Source of the DNA: UBA7672 sp047601145
GTDB lineage: Bacteria > Pseudomonadota > Alphaproteobacteria > Caulobacterales > Hyphomonadaceae
Length of the DNA: 64,000 nucleotides
Assembly: GCA_047601145.1 (NCBI GenBank)
Contig: JASGJW010000001.1
Span: forward strand, 682,001-746,000
Reading direction: 5' to 3'
The position numbers and the translations under genes were made by a program. Within the stretch, counting starts at the first letter, position 1, and each line of letters opens with the position of its first letter. Positions 9,748 to 17,499 of the stretch are shown piece after piece. Under the pieces are notes generated by a model. That model ran no database searches and was not told where the DNA came from. It was given only the letters and a program-made list of their open reading frames with translations.

Positions 9748-10152
9748 TTACTCCGGCAGTCGCGTCGAGGCGAGCTTCGCGACGAGTTCGAAGATCACAT
9801 TGATGGGCGACCCTGTCCCGGCGGCGGGCTCGATTGAGAGTGTCAGGCGCTCATGCTCGCGCGTGAACACGAAAGGACCGTGCTCGCCCGCACCCTCCCG
9901 CTTCCAGCCCAGCGAAGGTAGCGAGGCGAGATAAAAGTCACGGACGGCGCCGTAGTCGGCGCGGCCATCCGTATTGGTGCGAACGACGCGGCCCTGATCG
10001 CTCTCGAACACGACAGGTTCGGCGGCCTCGGCAAGACCTGGGAAGACCGGAACGTCTTCGATCGCCTTGAGGAAGTCGGTGGCATGCGCGGGGGCAGCGC
10101 CAAGAACAGCCACGACCGCGATCGCCGCCAGATGATGAAACCGCCTCAGCAC
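9748..10152 (-). CDS. Secreted protein of unknown function
   Basis: A 134-residue protein with a signal peptide (RRFHHLAAIAVVAVLGAAPAHA) and a mature part starting TDFLKAIEDVPVFPGL. The centre (YGAVRDFYLASLPSLGW, FTREHERLTLSIEP) suggests a small alpha/beta domain, but I cannot name a family. GTG at 10150-10152 is chosen because GGGAGG lies 7 nt upstream; a TTG two codons earlier is too close to it. It precedes the enoyl-CoA hydratase on the same strand after 31 nt, so they probably form an operon. Confidence 0.75.
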   Translation of the reverse strand: MLRRFHHLAAIAVVAVLGAAPAHATDFLKAIEDVPVFPGLAEAAEPVVFESDQGRVVRTNTDGRADYGAVRDFYLASLPSLGWKREGAGEHGPFVFTREHERLTLSIEPAAGTGSPINVIFELVAKLASTRLPE

Positions 10153-10227
10153 GACCAAGCCTCCCGGACGCCCGGAAAATCTCCGAGTTCGTCCAGTCTG
10201 GCAAATGCAGGCTGCAGAGGTCTTAAC

Positions 10228-10260
10228 CGATCAGGTGTGGCGATCAGGTAAGGCGATCGG
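10228..10260. repeat. 13-bp tandem repeat over a gene end
   Basis: CGATCAGGTGTGG (10228-10240) is followed directly by CGATCAGGTAAGG (10241-10253) and a partial third unit CGATCGG. The stop codon of the gene at 10244-10534 falls in the second unit. It is a small local duplication with no evident function. Confidence 0.6.
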
Positions 10261-10534
10261 AAGGCTTGCGCTTTCCATCGTCATCGCCGTCGTTCTCGTC
10301 TTCTTCGCCTGCGCGCTCCTGCCGGGCTTCCTGGACGTGGGATGCGCCGGGATTGAAAACGTCGGAGCCAGTTAGGATGTCGCCCATTCCGCTGCTGCTG
10401 CCGCGCTTCACCTTGCGATAGTAGAGCCATCCCTTCGCTTCCATCGACAGGAAGAGAAGGTCGAGGCCGTAAAGGACCCCGACGACAAGACAGATCCAGA
10501 GAAAGATCTCCAGCAAGTCCGCCTCCCACAGCAT
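10244..10534 (-). CDS. Small single-pass membrane protein of unknown function
   Basis: One membrane helix (IFLWICLVVGVLYGLDLLFL) is followed by a basic YYRKVKRG segment and a charged tail rich in Glu, Asp and Lys. The family is not recognised. Two starts compete. The ATG at 10532-10534 gives 96 residues but has no Shine-Dalgarno and lies in the loop of a perfect inverted repeat. A TTG at 10514-10516 gives 90 residues and has GGGAGG 5 nt upstream. The sequence favours the TTG; the longer form is listed. It is divergent from the crotonase gene at 10632. Confidence 0.65.
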   Translation of the reverse strand: MLWEADLLEIFLWICLVVGVLYGLDLLFLSMEAKGWLYYRKVKRGSSSGMGDILTGSDVFNPGASHVQEARQERAGEEDENDGDDDGKRKPSDRLT

Positions 10535-10550
10535 GAACGATGTGGGAGGC
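10521..10550. promoter_or_regulatory. 10-bp perfect inverted repeat over a gene start
   Basis: GCCTCCCACA (10521-10530) and TGTGGGAGGC (10541-10550) match perfectly with a 10-nt spacer that contains the ATG of the minus-strand gene. In the minus-strand RNA the 3' arm carries GGGAGG, the best ribosome site for the TTG start. It lies in a divergent promoter region, so it could be a protein operator or an RNA switch. Confidence 0.55.
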
Positions 10551-10631
10551 GGATTCTGGCTTTTGTAGGCCCTGCCCCTTCTGCAGGACGCAAAGTTTTG
10601 ATTGGGTCGGGGCAAACAAGGGAGACGCGCC

Positions 10632-11444
10632 ATGAGCATCATCGCGGACCGCGACGGGCCGGTCGCCATCATCACCATCAACCGCCCGCAGGCGCGCAAT
10701 GCGGTCGATCCGGAGACGGCGGCAGCCCTCTATGACGCGTTCTGCGACGCGGAGCGCGACGATGCCGTGCTGGCGACCGTGCTGACCGGAGCGCAGGGCG
10801 CGTTCTGTGCGGGCGCGGACCTCAAGGCGGTGGCCAATCGCAGCCATGACTTCACCCCGCCGGTGAAGAAGCATCCCCAACAGGCGCCGATGGGGCCGAC
10901 ACGGCTGCTGGCCGACCGCGAGGCGCCAGAAGAATTTGTCTCACTGTCCAAGCCGCTTGTCGCCGCGGTCGAGGGGCATGCGGTGGCCGGCGGACTTGAG
11001 CTGGCGCTGATGGCGGACATGCGCGTGGCGTCGGAGACCGCGATCTTTGGCGTCTATTGCCGGCGGTGGGGCGTGCCGTTGATCGACGGGGGCACGCTTC
11101 GCCTGCCCCGCATCATCGGACAGGGCCGCGCGATGGACATGATCCTGACCGGACGGGCGGTCGATGCGCACGAAGCACTGAGCTGGGGACTGGCCAATCG
11201 GATCGTGAAGCCGGGCGCGGCGCTGGGCGCGGCCGTGGCGCTGGCCAAGGAGATCTCCCGCTTCCCGCAGGCCTGCCTGCGCGCGGACCGGGCGAGCGCC
11301 TATGAAGGCTGGAGCCGCGGGATCGACGACGCACTGAAGCAGGAAGCGCGGCGAGGAGCCCCTGTTGTGGCGAAGGAAGGTCGCGATGGCGCGGCGCGCT
11401 TTGCCGGCGGCAAAGGCCGCGGCGGGGATTTCAGTGCGATCTAG
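10632..11444 (+). CDS. Crotonase-family protein lacking one hydratase glutamate
   Basis: A 270-residue protein with the crotonase fold: oxyanion segment CAGADLKAV and GGLELALMADMR with Glu123. The position of the second catalytic glutamate is Cys143, in VYCRRWGVPLIDGGTLRL. It is therefore unlikely to be a standard hydratase and may be an isomerase, hydrolase or other crotonase activity. The ATG at 10632 follows AAGGGAGA; the open frame extends ten codons further without a ribosome site. It is convergent with mutM. Confidence 0.88.
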   Translation: MSIIADRDGPVAIITINRPQARNAVDPETAAALYDAFCDAERDDAVLATVLTGAQGAFCAGADLKAVANRSHDFTPPVKKHPQQAPMGPTRLLADREAPEEFVSLSKPLVAAVEGHAVAGGLELALMADMRVASETAIFGVYCRRWGVPLIDGGTLRLPRIIGQGRAMDMILTGRAVDAHEALSWGLANRIVKPGAALGAAVALAKEISRFPQACLRADRASAYEGWSRGIDDALKQEARRGAPVVAKEGRDGAARFAGGKGRGGDFSAI

Positions 11445-11455
11445 GGCGGGACGAT

Positions 11456-12301
11456 CTAGCGTTGGCAGGCCGAGCAGTAGAAGGTCGAGCGGCCGGACTG
11501 GACGAGGCGTTTGACCGGCTTCGCACAGGTGATGCAGGGCTCGCCTTCACGGTCGTAGACCTGGAAGCGGTGCTGGAAATAGCCGAGCTCGCCATCGGGC
11601 GTGCCGAAGTCCGAGATGGTGGAACCGCCGGCTTCGATGGCTTCCTCGATCACCTTGCGGATTTCGACGGCGAGCGGTTCGAGCCTGTCGCGCTTGATGC
11701 TGCCCGCAAGCTTCTTCGGGCTGATGCCTGCGCGGAACAGGGCTTCGCAGACATAGATGTTGCCGAGGCCAGCCACGACATACTGATCGAGCAGCGCGGA
11801 CTTCACCGGCGTCTTCTTCTCCGCAAACGCCTCTTTTAGATAGGCGCCTGAGAATTCATTCGAGATCGGCTCAGGCCCCATGCCGTCGAACGGGGCGTAG
11901 TGATCGATATCGTCGAGCGGCCAGAGATCCATGAAGCCAAAGCGGCGGGCGTCGTTGAAGACGACGCGGGCGCCGCCCTGCATGTCGAAGACGACGTGGT
12001 CGTGTTTTGCCTCTTCGCCAGCGGCGTGATGGAACTTGCCGGGCTTCTTCCCGAAAACCGTGAAGCGCCCCGTCATGCCCAGATGCATGATCAGGGCTTC
12101 ACCGTTCGAGAGTTCCCCCACCAGGTATTTTGCGCGGCGGCCGAGACGGGTGATCCGGGCGCCTTCGAGGCGCTGGTTAAAGTTCTCGGGGAACGGGAAA
12201 CGCAGGTCTTTCCTGCGCGTCTCGACGTGCAGGATGCGTTTACCTTCCATCGCCGATAGCAATCCGCGACGAACAGTCTCGACTTCGGGCAATTCTGGCA
12301 T
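11456..12301 (-). CDS. mutM: Formamidopyrimidine-DNA glycosylase (Fpg/MutM)
   Basis: Removes 8-oxoguanine and other oxidised purines and nicks the resulting abasic site. MPELPEVETVRRGL contains the catalytic Pro2 and Glu3. GLGNIYVCEALFRAGI is the helix-two-turn-helix region. The C-terminal zinc finger CITC...CSACQR spans the last 28 residues and ends at QR as usual. Length 281 residues. It is divergent from ubiE with 48 nt between the two starts. Confidence 0.98.
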   Translation of the reverse strand: MPELPEVETVRRGLLSAMEGKRILHVETRRKDLRFPFPENFNQRLEGARITRLGRRAKYLVGELSNGEALIMHLGMTGRFTVFGKKPGKFHHAAGEEAKHDHVVFDMQGGARVVFNDARRFGFMDLWPLDDIDHYAPFDGMGPEPISNEFSGAYLKEAFAEKKTPVKSALLDQYVVAGLGNIYVCEALFRAGISPKKLAGSIKRDRLEPLAVEIRKVIEEAIEAGGSTISDFGTPDGELGYFQHRFQVYDREGEPCITCAKPVKRLVQSGRSTFYCSACQR

Positions 12302-12349
12302 CGAGCCGCATATAGCCCCGGCAACCCCGTTCGCCTATGTTTGAGCGTG

Positions 12350-13108
12350 ATGGACGAGGATAAAGTCTCATTCGGGTTCGAGGATGTGTCGCGGGAGGAA
12401 AAATCCCGCCGCGTCAAAGGCGTGTTTGCGTCCGTCGCCTCGAAATACGACCTGATGAACGATCTCATGTCGGCCGGCGTCCACCGCGTGTGGAAAGCCA
12501 ACATGATCGCGTGGCTGAACCCTCAGCCGGGCGAGGTCCTGATCGACGTTGCCGGCGGCACGGGCGATGTGGCGCGGGCGTTCCAGAAACGTGCGGGCGA
12601 AGTTGGCAAGCGGCGCAATGCGGACGCCGAGACGATGACGTTCGTGTCGGACATCAATGAAGCCATGCTGGTGGCGGGCATCAAGCCGACCGACCGGAAC
12701 ATGCCGCGCGTGGCGTGCGATGCGGCGCTGCTGCCCTTCCCCGATCGCTCGGCAGATGCCGTGACGATTTCCTTCGGCATCCGCAACGTGGTCGAAATCG
12801 ACCAGGCGCTGCGCGAGTTCCGGCGCGTGCTGAAGCCAGGCGGGCGGTTTGCCTGCCTCGAATTCTCGCACATGACGCATCGCGTGCTGCAGGATGCCTA
12901 CGACAAGTACTCGTTCTCGGTGATCCCGAAGATGGGCGAGCTCGTGACGGGGGACCGTGCGAGCTACCAGTACCTGATCGAGAGCATCAGGCGGTTCCCG
13001 AACCAGGATGACTTCGCGGCCAAGATCAAGGCCGCTGGCTTCAGCCAGGTTGGCTATCAGAACTATTCCGGCGGCATCGCCGCGCTTCACACCGGCTGGG
13101 CGGTGTAG
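12350..13108 (+). CDS. ubiE: Demethylmenaquinone/2-methoxy-6-polyprenyl-1,4-benzoquinol methylase
   Basis: SAM-dependent C-methylation step of ubiquinone (and menaquinone, if made) synthesis. Family signatures are VASKYDLMNDLMSAGVHRVW near the N-terminus, the SAM loop DVAGGTGDVA, and ISFGIRNVVEIDQALREFRR. The ATG at 12350 is taken; TTG 12341 and GTG 12347 in the same frame are possible, and no clear ribosome site separates them. ubiB follows after 5 nt, so the two are probably cotranscribed. Confidence 0.97.
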   Translation: MDEDKVSFGFEDVSREEKSRRVKGVFASVASKYDLMNDLMSAGVHRVWKANMIAWLNPQPGEVLIDVAGGTGDVARAFQKRAGEVGKRRNADAETMTFVSDINEAMLVAGIKPTDRNMPRVACDAALLPFPDRSADAVTISFGIRNVVEIDQALREFRRVLKPGGRFACLEFSHMTHRVLQDAYDKYSFSVIPKMGELVTGDRASYQYLIESIRRFPNQDDFAAKIKAAGFSQVGYQNYSGGIAALHTGWAV

Positions 13109-13113
13109 CGATC

Positions 13114-14654
13114 ATGTTCGAAGCCCTCTCCGACTATCTGCGCCTCGCCCGCGCCGGGGCCGTCATGCTGCGGCATGACGTTGTCATTCCGGACGCCTAC
13201 CGGTCGCGCATGCCGTGGGCGGCGAAGTTCGCCGGCGGCTTCCTGCGCGTGTTGCCGGGCGGTGGCGGCAAGGGTCGGCCGGGGCAGCGGTTTGCGAAGG
13301 CGCTCGAGAAACTGGGGCCGGCCTGGATCAAGCTCGGCCAGTTCATGGCGACGCGGCCGGACGTGATCGGCGTCGAGGCGGCGACGGACCTTTCCCGCCT
13401 CAAGGATCTCTCCCGCCCTTCCCCAAGGCGCAGGCGATAAAAATCCTGCGCGACCAGTTCGGCGAGGATGCGGCGCGGCTGTTCCCGAACCTCAGCGAGC
13501 CGGTGGCGGCGGCGTCCGTCGCGCAGGTTCACAGGATGGAAACGCTCAAAGGCCCGCGCGCGGTCAAAATCCTGCGGCCAGGCATCGAGCGGAAGATGGA
13601 GCTGGAATTGCGGGCGATGAAACGCATCGCCTACTCCGCCCAGAAGAACGGTCCTGCGGAAGTGAAGCGGATGGAGCCGGCAGCGTTCATCGACACGATG
13701 GCGCGCTCGCTCACCCGCGAGATGGACCTGAGGTTCGAGGCGGGCGCGGCTTCAGAGTTCGGCGAGATCGCAGCGCTCGACAACTATGTTTACGCACCGA
13801 AGGTCGACTGGGAGCGGACAAGCCAGCGTGTGCTGGTGACAGAATGGATCGACGGGCGGTCGCTGACCAATCCGGGGCCGCTGGGGCCTGACCAGCGCAT
13901 CGATCTCGCCAACCGGATCACGCGCGGGTTCCTGGCGTGTGCGCTGGACCACGGTTTCTTCCATGCGGATCTGCATGAAGGAAACATGATCCTGGCGCCT
14001 GACGGGCGCCTGGTGCTGGTTGATTTCGGCATCATGGGCCGGATCGGCATGGCGGAACGGATCTTCCTGGCTGAAATCCTCAAAGGCTTCCTGGAGCGCA
14101 ACTACAAGCGCGTCTCCGAGGTGCATTTCGAGGCGGGCTATGTGCCGGCCAACCATTCGATGGACGATTTCGCGCAGGCGCTGCGCTCTGTCGGCGAGCC
14201 GATCTTCGGGAAGGACGCCACGGAAGTCTCGATGGCGCGCGTGCTGCTGCAGCTGTTCGACATCACCCGGCAGTTCGGTATGCACCTGCGCCCGGAGCTG
14301 ATCCTGTTGCAGAAGACCATGGTGCAGGTCGAAGGCGTCGCACGCTCGATCGACCCCTCGCACAATATCTGGCAGGCGGCGAAACCGATCGTTGACCGCT
14401 GGACGCAGCGCGAGTTCGGACCGGAAGGCTTGAGAAAGCTGGCGCTGTCGACAGCACGCGAAGCGATCAGCCGGCTGCGGAAATTGCCTGAAACGCTGCA
14501 GAAGCTTGATGAAGCGCTCAATCGCGCGGCCGAACCTGCCCCTGCCCCGGTTGTCGTGAAGCACACGACGGGATGGGGATGGCTGCTGACAGGCGCTGCA
14601 ATCAGCGCGGCTTCGGCAGCGGGGCTCTGGTTCGTCCTCGTAAACAAGCCCTGA
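13114..14654 (+). pseudogene. ubiB: UbiB (ubiquinone synthesis accessory kinase-like protein), frameshifted
   Basis: Atypical ABC1/ADCK-family kinase-like protein needed for ubiquinone synthesis. Frame 1 encodes the N-terminus through KLGQFMATRPDVIG (the KxGQ motif) and RLKD. A different frame continues at LPPFPKAQAIKIL and carries the Ala-rich nucleotide loop AAASVAQVH, the AVKILRPG lysine, HADLHEGN and VDFG, and a C-terminal membrane helix. One base is missing between 13405 and 13410: GATCTCTCCCG reads where GAT-CNT-CTC-CCG would restore D-x-L-P-P-F-P. The rest is intact over about 513 codons, and no slippery site is seen. A sequencing error or a very recent mutation is most likely. Confidence 0.85.
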
Positions 14655-14664
14655 AAATGCAGGC

Positions 14665-14686
14665 GGCGCAGCCGTTGGGCTGCGCC
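14665..14686. terminator. Hairpin between ubiB and the H1-like gene
   Basis: GGCGCAGCC (14665-14673) and GGCTGCGCC (14678-14686) form a perfect 9-bp stem with a 4-nt loop between two convergent genes. Flanking T runs are short on both sides (ATGTTTC on plus, CATTTTC on minus). It could serve as a weak bidirectional terminator. Confidence 0.6.
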
Positions 14687-14721
14687 GTGCATGTTTCGGA
14701 AGGATCGTTGGCGCGCCGGCG

Positions 14722-15009
14722 CTATTTCTTCATCTTCGGGGCGGACTTGCGGGCGGGCTTCTTCACCGCGGCAGCCGCGAACTTCTTCATCGTGGCCTTC
14801 TTGCGCGCGTTGACCTTCTTGGCGACGATCTTGCGGGCTTTCTTGGCGGCTTTTTTCTTGACCGCGTGCTTGGCGGGGACGGCCTTCATCGGCATCGGGA
14901 TGATCGTGGCTGTCTTCGCGGCTGACGGCATCGGGGCAGTCGACATCGCGATCGGCATGGCGATCACGTTCGAGGCGGGCTTCTTCATTGTCGCTTTCGA
15001 GGTAGGCAT
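14722..15009 (-). CDS. Lysine/alanine-rich histone H1-like protein
   Basis: A 95-residue, very basic protein. Its C-terminal half is built of AKK/KKA-type units (AVKKKAAKKARKIVAKKV, AVKKPARKSAPKMKK) like the tails of eukaryotic H1 and bacterial H1-like proteins, which bind DNA non-specifically. The N-terminal half is Met/Ala/Pro-rich with IAMPIAMSTAPMP. The ATG at 15007-15009 has AGGAG upstream; the frame is open further but has no ribosome site there. Nucleoid binding is inferred from composition. Confidence 0.75.
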   Translation of the reverse strand: MPTSKATMKKPASNVIAMPIAMSTAPMPSAAKTATIIPMPMKAVPAKHAVKKKAAKKARKIVAKKVNARKKATMKKFAAAAVKKPARKSAPKMKK

Positions 15010-15186
15010 TCTGCACTCCTGCTTTCTGTTGCGCGGCGATGCTTCGTGCGATCGCCAGGTTGATCTCTCTGGGTGCAAACTGACGCGAGAAGCTTGACGC
15101 GAAGTTTCCAGAACAAGGCGCGCAATTTTTCGCTGAAGATTTTTTCGGAGAAATTTCGCGGCGCGATGACGCACGATGTGCGCGCG

Positions 15187-15852
15187 TCAGAAGAGATCCA
15201 TCTGCGGTTTCGGCTTCGCACTCTTCGCGGAATTCGCAAGCGCCTGTTCGGCCATGTCCCAGTTGCCTGCATCATCGAAGGTCTGGAGCAGCGCCTTGAT
15301 GTCTTTCAACGGCGCGTCGGCTTCCCCGAGCCAGGCGGGCCAGCCTTCTTCGCGCAGGATGGCCGGCATGCGGTCCGTGATCTTCGCGACCAGCGGATTT
15401 GCCGGAACCGTCAGCTGAATGAAGCACGGAACGACGCCGTCCTCGCCCTCCCACTCTTCCCAGATCACGGCGATGGCGATGGGTTTGCGATCCTTCGGGC
15501 TGAAGACCCATTGCTTGGTCTTGCCGGAGGGAAGCTCCTCGCCTTCGTTGAAAGTCGCAACAAAGCAGATGCCGCGACGCTCCTGGAACGATTCCGCAAA
15601 TGTCGGGCGGCTGTCGACCGTTTCGCTGCGGGCATGCATGTGGTCGGGCTTGAACGATGCGTTGCCCGGCTTCGAAAACCCCCAGCGCATGTCGACCAGC
15701 TCGCGTCTTCCATCCTCGCCAAGCCGCACGATCTTCGCCATGCGCATCGGCGTGGACACCGTTACGGGTTCACCCTCGACGATAGGCCCCAGCGGTTGGG
15801 AGAAGGCCACGATCTCCTTCCACGACGCCATCTGGGTGAATTTCCCGCACAT
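15187..15852 (-). CDS. Divergent SRAP (YedK/HMCES-like) family protein
   Basis: SRAP proteins crosslink to abasic sites in single-stranded DNA through Cys2. This 221-residue protein begins MCGKF, has MRWGFSKPG, and keeps Glu104 in the segment matching VPADGFYEW. Two conserved active-site positions differ: the Asn of NARAET is His73 (HARSET), and the His of HDRMP is Thr (TDRMPAIL). Cys2 crosslinking may persist, but release or stabilisation chemistry is likely changed. The C-terminus QMDLF resembles a beta-clamp-binding peptide. It lies 5 nt from the HerA-like gene on the same strand. Confidence 0.8.
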   Translation of the reverse strand: MCGKFTQMASWKEIVAFSQPLGPIVEGEPVTVSTPMRMAKIVRLGEDGRRELVDMRWGFSKPGNASFKPDHMHARSETVDSRPTFAESFQERRGICFVATFNEGEELPSGKTKQWVFSPKDRKPIAIAVIWEEWEGEDGVVPCFIQLTVPANPLVAKITDRMPAILREEGWPAWLGEADAPLKDIKALLQTFDDAGNWDMAEQALANSAKSAKPKPQMDLF

Positions 15853-15857
15853 GGGCG

Positions 15858-17414
15858 TTAGCGTTTCCGGTTTCCAAACATGCCGCGGAAAACAAACTTG
15901 GTGAGTTCGCGTGTGGCCGTGCGCATGAATGTGCTGGTGGCTGCCTCGGTCGGCGTCTGGCGGGTGGATTTGCGGGGCGCGGGCGCGCGCGGAGCCGCCT
16001 TGGGCGCAGACGCACGCGCGGCTGCAGCGGCTTTCACCGCCTCCTTGCGTGCTTTCGCGGCCTCCGCTTCAGCTGCCTGGGCCTTCGCAAGGGCGTCCTT
16101 TTCACGCGAGGCGACAGCTTCCCGGCCCGTGAGGATTTCGTAGGCGGACTCGCGGTCGATCGCCGTGTCGTATTTCATCGCCACGGGACTTTGCGCCTGG
16201 ACTGCCGCGCGTTCGGCGTCGTTGGATGGGCCAAGGCGGGAAGCTGGCGGGCGAATGATGGTGCGCTCGACCATGGTGGGCGCGCCCTTCATGTCGAGCG
16301 TCGAAACAAGCGCCTCGCCGGTGCCGAGTTCGGTGATTGCGGTTTCGGTGTCGATGGCCGGGTTGGGGCGAAAGCTCTGAGCGGCGGCCTTCACAGCCTT
16401 GCGTTCGGTCGGCGTGTAAGCGCGCAGGGCGTGCTGGATGCGGCAACCGAGCTGTGCGAGCACGCTTTCCGGCAGGTCCTTCGGGTTCTGGGTGACGAAA
16501 TAAATGCCGACGCCTTTCGAACGGATCAGGCGGACAACCTGCTCGATCTTGTCGAGCAGCGCCTTGGGAGCGTCGTTGAACAGGAGATGGGCCTCGTCGA
16601 AGAAGAAGACGAGCTTCGGCTTGTCCGGGTCGCCAACCTCTGGGAGCTGCTCAAACAGTTCGGCCAGCAGCCAGAGCAGGAAGGTGGAGTAAAGACGCGG
16701 TGAATTGATGAGCGTGGTTGCGTCCAGCACGTTCACATAGCCGCGGCCATCCGTGGTGGTGCGCATGAGGTCGCTGAGTTCGAGCGCGGGCTCGCCGAAG
16801 AATTGCGGGGCCCCTTCCCGCTCGAGCAGGAGAAGCTGGCGCTGGACAGCGCCGACAGAGGCGGCGGCGACGTTGCCGTAGGTCTGCTGGATCTCGGCGG
16901 CCTTCTTGGAGATCTCGGCCAGGAGGGCGCGCAGATCCTTGAAATCAAGCAGCAGGAGATTGTTGTCGTCGGCATACTGGAAGGCGATCGTGAGGACGCC
17001 TTCCTGCGTGTCGTTGAGCTGCAGCAGGCGCGAGAGGAGCTGGGGACCCATCTCGGAGATGGTGGCGCGGATCGGGTGACCCTTCTTGCCGTATATGTCC
17101 CAGAAGATGCATGGCGCTGCGGCATAGGCGATCGGCTGCATGCCGAGCTGGGCGATGCGCTCGTTGATCTTTTCGAGGCCTTTGCCCTCTGGTGTCGCAG
17201 CCATGCAGATACCGGACAGGTCGCCCTTCACATCGGCGCAGAAGACGGGAACGCCGGCTGAAGAAAACTGCTCTGCCATGATCTGGAGCGTGACGGTCTT
17301 GCCCGTGCCGGTGGCGCCAGCGACCAGGCCGTGTCGGTTGGCGCGCGCCAGCAGCAGGCTCTGGGGCGTCTTGTGGTCGGGCCCGCCGCCGCCGATGAAA
17401 ATGCTGTCGGTCAT
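15858..17414 (-). CDS. HerA/YjgR-type ATPase (DUF853)
   Basis: A P-loop ATPase of the HerA/FtsK branch with unknown substrate. N-terminal FIGGGGP leads to Walker A GATGTGKT, and Walker B is KLVFFFDEAHLLF with the following VRLIRSKGVGIYFVTQNP segment. The last 80 or so residues are rich in Ala, Lys and Arg and look disordered. The ATG at 17412-17414 (518 residues) has GGAG 8 nt upstream and is preferred over a TTG at 17436-17438. Confidence 0.9.
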   Translation of the reverse strand: MTDSIFIGGGGPDHKTPQSLLLARANRHGLVAGATGTGKTVTLQIMAEQFSSAGVPVFCADVKGDLSGICMAATPEGKGLEKINERIAQLGMQPIAYAAAPCIFWDIYGKKGHPIRATISEMGPQLLSRLLQLNDTQEGVLTIAFQYADDNNLLLLDFKDLRALLAEISKKAAEIQQTYGNVAAASVGAVQRQLLLLEREGAPQFFGEPALELSDLMRTTTDGRGYVNVLDATTLINSPRLYSTFLLWLLAELFEQLPEVGDPDKPKLVFFFDEAHLLFNDAPKALLDKIEQVVRLIRSKGVGIYFVTQNPKDLPESVLAQLGCRIQHALRAYTPTERKAVKAAAQSFRPNPAIDTETAITELGTGEALVSTLDMKGAPTMVERTIIRPPASRLGPSNDAERAAVQAQSPVAMKYDTAIDRESAYEILTGREAVASREKDALAKAQAAEAEAAKARKEAVKAAAAARASAPKAAPRAPAPRKSTRQTPTEAATSTFMRTATRELTKFVFRGMFGNRKR

Positions 17415-17499
17415 GTCCGCACTCCGGAATTGAGCCAATTGCTAGCGCGGCGTCACTTCCTTCGCCAGACCGGAAGAGAAGCGCTTTGCATGGCGGCCG

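Noticed and set aside
13400..13440. Programmed ribosomal frameshift in ubiB
   Set aside because: No slippery heptamer, internal ribosome site or downstream structure is visible at the break, and the family is not known for recoding.
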